From contig JAPJMP010000183.1 of assembly GCA_026461645.1 (NCBI GenBank), forward strand, positions 1 through 5,337: 5,337 bases of DNA, given 5' to 3'. Position numbers and translations under genes: made by a program. The DNA comes from Burkholderiales bacterium. GTDB lineage: Bacteria > Pseudomonadota > Gammaproteobacteria > Burkholderiales > UBA11063. Below the pieces are notes generated by a model. The model did not search any database. It worked only from the letters and a program-made list of their open reading frames with translations, and was not told the DNA's origin. Positions 1 to 5,337 of the stretch are shown piece after piece (positions within the stretch are counted from its first letter, which is position 1; every line of letters starts with the position of its first letter).

Positions 1-1
1 A

Positions 2-2890
2 GTTAATGATGAGCCACCAGGAACTTCATTTTTAAATCCATATAATGTATTAGGCAATAATCAAGATAGTAGTTGGTTAGAAGATAATATTCCTTTAATT
101 GAAGTGCCAAGTAACTATAATTCGATTGCTCAAGTTTATTATTATCGTTGGGAAACATATCATGAACATTTAGTGTACACTAGTACTGAGTATGGATATT
201 TGAGCTCTGAATTTTTACAGCCTGTTAGTTATGGAGCCCCTTATGGCGGAGTTAATGCCGCAGCAGGTCATCATATTAATGAAGGTAGGTGGCTACGTGA
301 TTCTCAATATGATAAAGATGTGATAAATTATTGGCTATCTGGTCCTGGAATTTTTCCTAAAGCACAAAATGATTTTCTTGGTACTGGAGTTGATTGGTCG
401 CATGAATACGCCTTTTGGGCTGCTTCAGCAGTATGGGATTTTTACTTAGCTACTGGTGATAGTGCTTTTGCCATTAGTCAATTAAACAATTTAATTAGCC
501 AATATCAAAAATGGTCTAACCTTTATGATAGCAGTATTGGAATGTATTATATAGCACCTGTTTGGGAGGCTTCAGAATATAGTCCAACAGGTTATCAACT
601 AGAGCCAGGAGATCCATATCATGGTGGCATAAGTTATCGCCCATTAATTAATTCAGTTATGTATGGTGAGGCTAAGGCTATTGCAAATATTGCTCAATTA
701 GCTGGAAAATCTGACATTCAAACTCAGTATACAGCATTAGCTAATCAATTACAAGCTAGTGTAAATAAGCAAATGTGGGATAGTGGTGGTAATTTCTTTT
801 ATCCAATTGGCAAAGGTGGAAGCACGCAAGGAGTTAAGGTTACTACACGTGAATTATTCGGTTATGCACCGTGGGCCTTTTATTTGGCATATGCAGGTGA
901 AGATGCGGCTTGGGCTCCATATCTAAATAGTACATCAGGTTTTGCTGCAGCTTATGGACCAAGGTCAGCTGAACACAGTAGCCCTTGGTACTGGCGTGAT
1001 GCCGGGTCTTGTTGTCATTGGACTGGTCCACAATGGCCATATGTTTCCTCGTTAGCACTTACTGCATTGGCCAATTATTTAGATGATTATCAAAAAGTTT
1101 CACCAGTAATTACTGCAACCGATTACATAAATTCGTTTATGCAATATACAGCATCAATGTTTAAAAATGGCAAACCTTATGTTGCAGAAGCACATGATCC
1201 TGATTTAAATCAGTGGGATTATGATACAACTAATCATAGTGAAGATTACAATCATTCGACTTATAATGATAATGTTATTTCAGGTCTATTTGGTATTCGT
1301 GCACAAGCAGATAATACTGTAATAATTCAGCCATTAATTCCAGAGACTTGGCCGTATTTCATTATAGAAAATGTACCATACCATGGACATAATTTAACTG
1401 TGCTATGGGATCAAGATGGAACTCGTTACTACCAAGGAGCTGGATTACATGTTTACGTTGATGGTAAGCAAGTAGCACAGCAAGCTCATCTTACTCCTAA
1501 ATTACAAGTAAACGTAGGGCCGGCTATAGTAGCAGATGATTCCAATAATTTAGTTGATATTGCGATTAATTCGCAAAAAAATTCATATTTAACTCAAACT
1601 ACAGCTACTTTTGCAGGTAGTACATCAGCTGGTGATAGCCCTGCAAACGTTGTTTCCGGTATTGTCTATAGACTTGGTGTTCCACAAAATAGTAGATGGA
1701 CAACTTATGGTAGTTCTAATTCTAGTGATACTCTAACTTTGAGTTTTACTTATCCAGTTCTCGTACAGCAAATTATAATTAATTTTTATGATGATAGAAG
1801 TATTAATGGTGCAGTACGTGTTCCAACTAACTATTATCTATGCACAACTACTCCATGTACTGCTAATAATCAAATTACTGGGCAAATTAGAGGTAGCACT
1901 GGGCTTAACACTTCAACTGTAATTAATTTAATGTCGCCGGTGTATACTAGTAATTTATATTTAAGTGCAGCAAATAGTCCAGCACCATGGGGTGTATCAC
2001 GTTTTCAGGTTATGAGTAACCGTAGCTTTGTAATTAGAAATGTTAATTCTAATTTAGCTTTAGGTTCACCAAATTCAGGTTCTATGATAGTCCAACAATC
2101 GGGGAATGATTTACCTGATACAAGGTGGATTTTGCAAACTGTACCAGGTAATTGGTTTAAAATTATTAATGCTAATACTGGAATGTTACTAACTGTTCCG
2201 GGTGGTAGTAGTCAATTAAGCCTTGCTATGCAAATGCAGCCTGATGCAAATAGTGATAGTCAACTGTGGCGAGTTATGGATTACAATGCCAATGGTCAGT
2301 TTCGAATATTCAATAAAGCAAGTAACTTATTGTTAGGTGTGGCTGGTATGTCAAAGTCTATTGGTAGTTCTGTAGTTCAATATAGTGATAGCGGAACAAC
2401 CGATCATCTATGGCAAATAATTCCAGCAGCATCACTTGCGGATTCTTTACAACCATTAAATAGTCTAGCGAATAAAGTAGTTAATATTGTTAATTTTAAT
2501 TCACATAAGGCCATAAATTATAATGCTTCGTATGCGCCAAATTTAACTCAATTAGCAGTTGACTCTAGTAATGTAGGTGAACAATTTCAAATTATTCCGG
2601 TTGATAATTATTGGTTTTATTTAAAATTTATTTATGCTAATTCATATGCTCAATCTCCAGACAACTTATATGCATCTAATATCAATTTAACTCAAAGTTG
2701 GGCCTATCCTTATTATGCACAATGGGGGTTAATTCCTGGAAGTAATGGGCAGTATAAACTAATTAATCGTGGTAGCAAATTAGTAATGTCCGTAAATAAT
2801 ATGGGCACCGCTGATTCATCTTTAATACAGCAGTATGAAGATAACGGCACCATTGACCATTTATGGAGTTTGCAAGTATTGTCACAATAA
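2..2890 (+). CDS. secreted multidomain glycoside hydrolase (MGH1/GH63-like catalytic domain, F5/8 type C domain, two ricin-type lectin domains), 5' partial
   Basis: The frame is open from the window edge; 962 residues are visible and the true start lies upstream. The GTG at 104 is not a likely start, because family-like sequence (SWLEDNIPLIEVP, YYYRWETYHEH) runs across it. Visible residues ~24-500 resemble the six-hairpin (alpha/alpha)6 hydrolases of the MGH1/GH63 type: GHHINEGRWLRD (89-100), WTGPQWPY (340-347) and SEDYNHSTYND (413-423). By analogy with GH63, D100 and E414 are candidate acid and base. Residues ~516-671 look like a discoidin/F5-8 type C beta-sandwich (RWTTYGSSNSSD near 565), with C614 and C619 placed to form a disulfide. 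Residues 675-807 and 825-961 are two beta-trefoil lectin domains. The product probably cleaves an extracellular glycan, with the C-terminal domains binding carbohydrate. The substrate cannot be read from sequence, and no signal peptide is visible because the N-terminus is missing. The terminator at 2916-2973 follows. Domain calls are from recognition, without a search. Confidence 0.8.
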   Translation, partial: VNDEPPGTSFLNPYNVLGNNQDSSWLEDNIPLIEVPSNYNSIAQVYYYRWETYHEHLVYTSTEYGYLSSEFLQPVSYGAPYGGVNAAAGHHINEGRWLRDSQYDKDVINYWLSGPGIFPKAQNDFLGTGVDWSHEYAFWAASAVWDFYLATGDSAFAISQLNNLISQYQKWSNLYDSSIGMYYIAPVWEASEYSPTGYQLEPGDPYHGGISYRPLINSVMYGEAKAIANIAQLAGKSDIQTQYTALANQLQASVNKQMWDSGGNFFYPIGKGGSTQGVKVTTRELFGYAPWAFYLAYAGEDAAWAPYLNSTSGFAAAYGPRSAEHSSPWYWRDAGSCCHWTGPQWPYVSSLALTALANYLDDYQKVSPVITATDYINSFMQYTASMFKNGKPYVAEAHDPDLNQWDYDTTNHSEDYNHSTYNDNVISGLFGIRAQADNTVIIQPLIPETWPYFIIENVPYHGHNLTVLWDQDGTRYYQGAGLHVYVDGKQVAQQAHLTPKLQVNVGPAIVADDSNNLVDIAINSQKNSYLTQTTATFAGSTSAGDSPANVVSGIVYRLGVPQNSRWTTYGSSNSSDTLTLSFTYPVLVQQIIINFYDDRSINGAVRVPTNYYLCTTTPCTANNQITGQIRGSTGLNTSTVINLMSPVYTSNLYLSAANSPAPWGVSRFQVMSNRSFVIRNVNSNLALGSPNSGSMIVQQSGNDLPDTRWILQTVPGNWFKIINANTGMLLTVPGGSSQLSLAMQMQPDANSDSQLWRVMDYNANGQFRIFNKASNLLLGVAGMSKSIGSSVVQYSDSGTTDHLWQIIPAASLADSLQPLNSLANKVVNIVNFNSHKAINYNASYAPNLTQLAVDSSNVGEQFQIIPVDNYWFYLKFIYANSYAQSPDNLYASNINLTQSWAYPYYAQWGLIPGSNGQYKLINRGSKLVMSVNNMGTADSSLIQQYEDNGTIDHLWSLQVLSQ
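2024..2422 (+). repeat. first ricin-type beta-trefoil lectin domain (within the glycoside hydrolase gene)
   Basis: This encodes visible residues 675-807 of the hydrolase. Three QxW-type subdomain ends are seen: DTRW (W709), SQLW (W756) and DHLW (W804), spaced 47 and 48 residues apart, as in a three-lobed RICIN/CBM13 fold. The last lobe (NGQFRIFNKAS to DHLWQI) closely resembles the last lobe of the next domain. The role is inferred to be glycan binding. Confidence 0.75.
2474..2887 (+). repeat. second ricin-type beta-trefoil lectin domain (within the glycoside hydrolase gene)
   Basis: This encodes visible residues 825-962, the C-terminus of the hydrolase. The lobe ends are GEQF (F862, with Phe replacing the usual Trp), AQW (W908) and DHLW (W955), spaced 46 and 47 residues. 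The third lobe (NGQYKLINRGS to GTIDHLW) mirrors the third lobe of the first trefoil at 2291-2422, so the two domains look like an old tandem duplication. The first two lobes have diverged more and are rich in Tyr and Asn. Confidence 0.7.
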
Positions 2891-2915
2891 TAGTTTAATT
2901 AAACATTCATTAATG

Positions 2916-2973
2916 CGGTACTGTGTCTTAAACTACTTATACGCAGCAAAGTAGTTTAGCAGTACCGTTTTTT
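2916..2973 (+). terminator. intrinsic terminator of the glycoside hydrolase gene
   Basis: The outer stem CGGTACTG (2916-2923) pairs with CAGTACCG (2960-2967). An inner stem TAAACTAC (2929-2936) pairs with GTAGTTTA (2951-2958). They are separated by a 5-nt/1-nt internal loop, with a 14-nt apical loop. Six Ts follow (2968-2973). The structure begins 25 nt after the TAA at 2888. Read leftwards it could also serve rsgA, but the tail on that strand (CATTAATG) is a poor U-tract, so it is primarily a rightward terminator. The remainder of 2891-3024 holds no gene. Confidence 0.85.
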
Positions 2974-3024
2974 AAATTTGTATTATCTAGTTGCAGTTAG
3001 TTAAAATGGAGTTAATGTAACAGT

Positions 3025-3915
3025 TTAATATTTACTTTTATTGGCTAATTTTGCGCTTAACGCTTGAAAAAAATTATAGCGCATCACATCAATAGCGCTA
3101 TCGGCAAAAGCATCTTTTATGGCGCATTGAGTTTCATGTGTATGTTTACAATTACGGTATTTGCATTTGTTAATATATGGCTGTAATTCCGGAAAATAAT
3201 AAACTAAATTTTCAAGTTGTAAATGATATAAACCAAATTCTTGTAAACCTGGACAATCAATGATTGAGGTAGTGGAATCAAGTTGATACAAAGTGGCATT
3301 GGTGGTAGTGTGACAGCCACTAGCCTCTGATTTACTTATTATTCCAGTACGCGTCATGGCATTAGGAATTAGTTTATTGATTAAAGTAGATTTACCCACT
3401 CCTGATTGACCTAGTAACAATGTTCGTTTATTTTGCAACTGAGAAATTAAATTACTACAGTCATCAAGCGCCGATATTTTTAAGACTGAATAATGTAATT
3501 GTTGCGAATATAAATTTTCAACCTGCTTTACTAACTCTTGAGTTTCAACTAAATCGAGTTTATTAATAATAATTACAGCTGGAATTTCAGCACTTTCAGC
3601 AAAAATTAAGCAACTATTTAAGAAGTTTATATTAAAATTTGGTTTGGCTGCAATCACAATAAATAAACTATCAATATTACTTGCTATGATTTTACTGCGG
3701 TTGTGGTCCATGCGGTAGACTAAGTTTTTACGCGCAACTAATTTAATAATTTGCAATTGCTGCTGGTTTAAAATATTTACTTCTACTTGATCACCTACTA
3801 CGTATTCGGTTTTTTTGCTCTTGCTAACTGCTTGGTATTGTTGTTGCGCAACCGCAACAACATATTGATACCCATAGCTATTAACAATTAAACCAGTAAC
3901 TGCAGTGGCTTTAAT
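3025..3915 (-). CDS. rsgA: ribosome small subunit-dependent GTPase A (RsgA/YjeQ/YloQ), probable ATT start
   Basis: RsgA is a circularly permuted GTPase that binds the 30S subunit late in its assembly and helps mature the decoding centre. Counted from the ATT at 3915 it is 296 residues, about the length of B. subtilis YloQ. Residues ~7-50 form the N-terminal OB-fold (TGLIVNSYG, KSKKTEYVVGD). The GTPase motifs follow in permuted order: G4 NKLD (118-121), G5 SAL (148-150), P-loop GQSGVGKST (169-177), switch I HTTT (202-205) and G3 DCPG (220-223). The C-terminal zinc site is C-x4-C-x-H-x5-C (C251, C256, H258, C264). The frame contains no ATG, GTG or TTG between the TAA of the upstream protease gene (3916-3918) and a TTG at 3756. 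That TTG has no Shine-Dalgarno and would remove the OB-fold. The ATT directly after the TAA has AGAGG 8 nt upstream, so I chose it. The gene is the second in an operon with the M48 protease and is in the same frame. Confidence 0.9.
   Translation of the reverse strand: MKATAVTGLIVNSYGYQYVVAVAQQQYQAVSKSKKTEYVVGDQVEVNILNQQQLQIIKLVARKNLVYRMDHNRSKIIASNIDSLFIVIAAKPNFNINFLNSCLIFAESAEIPAVIIINKLDLVETQELVKQVENLYSQQLHYSVLKISALDDCSNLISQLQNKRTLLLGQSGVGKSTLINKLIPNAMTRTGIISKSEASGCHTTTNATLYQLDSTTSIIDCPGLQEFGLYHLQLENLVYYFPELQPYINKCKYRNCKHTHETQCAIKDAFADSAIDVMRYNFFQALSAKLANKSKY
3839..3862 (-). repeat. perfect 10-bp-arm inverted repeat within the rsgA coding start
   Basis: The arms TGTTGTTGCG and CGCAACAACA are exact reverse complements, separated by 4 nt. 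In the rsgA message this gives a 10-bp stem with a GUUG loop, beginning 53 nt downstream of the ATT start. It encodes the VVAVAQQQ part of the OB-fold. No U-tract follows, so it is not a terminator. It may affect translation or mRNA stability, or simply reflect repeated GTT and CAA codons. Confidence 0.5.
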
Positions 3916-5151
3916 TTACTGCGCCTCTAAATGTTCAATACGAATAGTTGCCGGGGGGTGGGAATAATAAAAAGTAGCATAAAGGCTATCCGGAGTTAAT
4001 GTTGCTGCATTATCCCGATATAATTTTACTAAGCCACTAATTAAAAAATCTTTATGTTTATATTGAGCAGCAAAACTATCAGCTTCAAATTCATCTTTTC
4101 TGGAGAAGTAAGCTGATAAAGGTTTTAATGGTACGCCAACTAAACCGATTAAAATAGTAAATAAAATTAAACCATTATGAACATTAACTGTATTTACTCC
4201 TAAGCCATTATAAAATAACGGTTGTGTAATTAATAAACTTAATAAATATAGAACAACTAAATTAAGAGCAAAAGCAATAATTATTTTGCGTAAAATATGT
4301 TTTTTCTTAAAATGACCTAATTCATGCGCTAGCACGGCTTCAATTTCGTCAACTGCAAGATTTTTAATTAAAGTATCAAAAAAAACAATGCGCTTACTTT
4401 TACCAATTCCAGTAAAATAGGCATTACCATGACTAGAACGGCGTGAACCATCCATAACAAAAACACCTTTAGCCTTAAACCCACAGCGTTCAAGTAAATG
4501 ATTAATTCGCTGATTTAAATTTTCATCTTCAAGTGGGCTAAATTTATTAAATAAAGGGGCAATAAACAGCGGATAAATAACCATAATAGTTAAATTAAAA
4601 ATAACAAATACCAACCATACCCACAACCACCATGTGGTAACAGACATAATTAAATATAGAATTAAATAAAGCAATGGAATTCCAATTAGCAGCATTAAGC
4701 AGGTGCTTTTAATTAAATCAACAATAAATAATTTAAGCGTAGTATTATTAAAGCCATATTTTTGTTCTACTTTGAAAGTATCATAGAAACTAAATGGTAG
4801 ATTAAGCACAGCATTAATTAAGGTAAAGGCAGCAATTACTATTACCCCATATGTTAAAGCAGTAGCATTTAACTTAGCGCATAAATTATTGATTAAATTA
4901 ATTCCACCGCCTAAAGTAAAGCCTAATAGCAAAATTGTGGCATAAATATTTTGCACATTATCAACCTTTAATTTATTAATATTATATTTAGCTGCCTTTT
5001 GATGTTGTTCCAACGTAATTGAAGCGGCAAATTTAACTGGGACCTGAGTATAATGATTGTTAATTGCACCAATTTGGCGTTGATTTAAATAAAGTTTAAG
5101 TAATAAAACTACAATTACCAATCCTAAAAATAATAAGTTTAATGTATGCAT
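3916..5151 (-). CDS. M48 family membrane zinc metallopeptidase, Ste24/CAAX protease 1 type
   Basis: This is an integral inner-membrane zinc endopeptidase of 411 residues. The zinc motif HELGH lies at 276-280 (ligands H276 and H280, catalytic E277), and the third ligand is E356 in EADSFA. Flanking family motifs are MDGSRRSSHGNAYFTG (233-248) and YSHPPA (396-401). About seven hydrophobic segments are seen, near 3-22, 70-87, 98-120, 142-170, 174-199, 289-308 and 326-345. The order of an M48 N-terminal membrane domain followed by the protease domain matches yeast Ste24p. Bacteria lack classical CAAX prenylation, so the substrate is unknown; a role in membrane protein quality control is an inference. 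I chose the ATG at 5151, which has GAGGA 8 nt upstream. An in-frame TTG at 5166 overlaps that Shine-Dalgarno and is unlikely. The gene is first in an operon with rsgA, and its TAA touches the rsgA start. Confidence 0.92.
   Translation of the reverse strand: MHTLNLLFLGLVIVVLLLKLYLNQRQIGAINNHYTQVPVKFAASITLEQHQKAAKYNINKLKVDNVQNIYATILLLGFTLGGGINLINNLCAKLNATALTYGVIVIAAFTLINAVLNLPFSFYDTFKVEQKYGFNNTTLKLFIVDLIKSTCLMLLIGIPLLYLILYLIMSVTTWWLWVWLVFVIFNLTIMVIYPLFIAPLFNKFSPLEDENLNQRINHLLERCGFKAKGVFVMDGSRRSSHGNAYFTGIGKSKRIVFFDTLIKNLAVDEIEAVLAHELGHFKKKHILRKIIIAFALNLVVLYLLSLLITQPLFYNGLGVNTVNVHNGLILFTILIGLVGVPLKPLSAYFSRKDEFEADSFAAQYKHKDFLISGLVKLYRDNAATLTPDSLYATFYYSHPPATIRIEHLEAQ
3924..3928 (-). promoter_or_regulatory. 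Shine-Dalgarno AGAGG for rsgA
   Basis: On the minus strand AGAGG lies inside the last codons of the protease gene and ends 8 nt before the ATT at 3915. The spacing is ideal for initiation there and supports that non-standard start. Ribosomes terminating at the TAA (3916-3918) would be placed to reinitiate. Confidence 0.55.
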
Positions 5152-5159
5152 CAAATTAT

Positions 5160-5164
5160 TCCTC
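5160..5164 (-). promoter_or_regulatory. Shine-Dalgarno GAGGA for the M48 protease
   Basis: GAGGA on the minus strand ends 8 nt before the ATG at 5151. It decides the start: the alternative TTG at 5166 has its second codon (AGG) within this site. Confidence 0.7.
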
Positions 5165-5182
5165 AATATATTTTATTCCCTT

Positions 5183-5216
5183 ATTGTACTATAAATTTGA
5201 GATGTAAGTAATTGAA
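5183..5216 (-). promoter_or_regulatory. weak candidate promoter for the M48 protease-rsgA operon
   Basis: Two overlapping -10-like hexamers are present on the minus strand: TACAAT (5188-5183) and TATAGT (5193-5188). The best -35 partner is TTCAAT (5216-5211), 17 bp from TATAGT with 3 of 6 consensus positions. Matches to AT-rich hexamers are common by chance here, so this is a placement guess supported mainly by position, 32-42 bp before the ATG. Confidence 0.3.
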
Positions 5217-5260
5217 ATAATCACTATTATTGGTTTAAAAACACGGCAATCCGCTCCTAG

Positions 5261-5290
5261 TAGATAATGCTATAAGATTTATAGTATACT
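5261..5290 (+). promoter_or_regulatory. candidate sigma70 promoter for the gene starting at 5325
   Basis: TATACT (5285-5290, 5 of 6 consensus) lies 18 bp from TAGATA (5261-5266, 4 of 6). A second option is an extended -10, TGC-TATAAG (5268-5276), with no clear -35. The first choice would start transcription near 5297, within the inverted repeat at 5292-5311. The second would start near 5283 and place the whole repeat in the 5' leader. Confidence 0.4.
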
Positions 5291-5291
5291 A

Positions 5292-5311
5292 ATGCTTATA
5301 TCAATAAGCAT
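5292..5311. repeat. perfect inverted repeat before the downstream gene (operator or 5' leader hairpin)
   Basis: The arms ATGCTTAT (5292-5299) and ATAAGCAT (5304-5311) are exact reverse complements around a 4-nt centre. The repeat sits between the candidate -10 (ending 5290) and the Shine-Dalgarno (from 5312), where a repressor dyad or a 5' mRNA hairpin would act. A partial copy of the left arm context, TAATGCTATA, occurs at 5265-5274. Confidence 0.5.
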
Positions 5312-5316
5312 AGGAG
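5312..5316 (+). promoter_or_regulatory. Shine-Dalgarno AGGAG for the gene starting at 5325
   Basis: AGGAG ends 8 nt before the ATG at 5325. It is a near-ideal site and the main reason to accept that ATG as the start of a real gene although only four codons are visible. Confidence 0.75.
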
Positions 5317-5324
5317 CAATAAAG

Positions 5325-5337
5325 ATGACAATATTAG
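5325..5337 (+). CDS. start of a divergent gene, 3' partial; possibly oligoribonuclease by context
   Basis: Only ATG ACA ATA TTA G (MTIL) is visible before the window ends. The ATG has AGGAG 8 nt upstream and a plausible promoter. The product cannot be read from four residues. In E. coli, orn (oligoribonuclease) lies next to and divergent from rsgA, and I recall betaproteobacteria in which an M48 protease gene sits between them, so orn is the leading guess. This is inference from gene order only. Confidence 0.5.

Noticed and set aside
104..106. GTG as the start of the glycoside hydrolase
   Set aside because: The frame is open to the window edge and family-like sequence continues upstream of it, so it is an internal valine codon.
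843..1058. 71-codon open frame on the minus strand
   Set aside because: It lies wholly inside the glycoside hydrolase coding region opposite well-conserved catalytic sequence. It has no recognisable domain, and I saw nothing to suggest it is a real gene.
2893..2904. 12-bp perfect palindrome GTTTAATTAAAC after the hydrolase stop codon
   Set aside because: It is AT-rich with no loop and no recognisable context, so chance is sufficient.
2913..2954. 13-codon open frame from the ATG at 2913
   Set aside because: It has no Shine-Dalgarno and lies within the terminator hairpin.
3092..3101. 10-bp palindrome ATAGCGCTAT
   Set aside because: It is short, lies within the rsgA coding region and is unsupported by any other signal.
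3754..3756. TTG as the start of rsgA (243 residues)
   Set aside because: It has no Shine-Dalgarno and would remove the OB-fold that is plainly encoded upstream in the same frame.
5164..5166. TTG as the start of the M48 protease (416 residues)
   Set aside because: It overlaps the Shine-Dalgarno that serves the ATG at 5151, and family members as I recall them begin near that ATG.

Overview
The window is AT-rich and carries two blocks of genes that converge on a terminator near position 2950. The organism is most likely a low-GC betaproteobacterium, perhaps from the Neisseriales. Two things point there. The RsgA and Ste24-type M48 protease sequences, including the KSKKTEYVVGD stretch in the RsgA OB-fold and the SRRSSHGNAYFTG motif in the protease, read like betaproteobacterial versions as I remember them. 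The order M48 protease then rsgA, divergent from another gene (probably orn), is also one I recall from that class. Adjacent divergent rsgA and orn also occur in E. coli, so a gammaproteobacterium is not excluded. No alignment was run.

Positions 2-2890 (+) hold the 3' part of a large, probably secreted carbohydrate-active protein. It has a six-hairpin (MGH1/GH63-like) glycoside hydrolase domain, a discoidin/F5-8 type C domain, and two ricin-type beta-trefoil lectin domains in tandem. The start lies outside the window. Positions 2891-3024 hold a strong two-tier hairpin followed by six Ts, which ends this transcript.

Positions 3025-5151 (-) hold two housekeeping genes in one operon. A 411-residue membrane zinc protease of the Ste24/CAAX protease 1 type comes first, then the 30S ribosome-maturation GTPase RsgA. 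The rsgA reading frame begins directly after the protease stop codon and in the same frame. It has no ATG, GTG or TTG until after the whole OB-fold. The best start is therefore an ATT abutting the TAA, with a good Shine-Dalgarno sequence 8 nt upstream. This is the most unusual point in the window, because AUU starts are known from infC, whose product IF3 also works on the 30S subunit. A perfect 10-bp hairpin lies 53 nt into the rsgA coding sequence.

Positions 5152-5324 are a divergent intergenic region with weak candidate promoters for both directions and a perfect 8-bp-arm inverted repeat. A new rightward gene starts at 5325 and runs off the window after four codons; by context it may be orn. 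I saw no tRNA, rRNA, CRISPR array, insertion sequence or phage gene.
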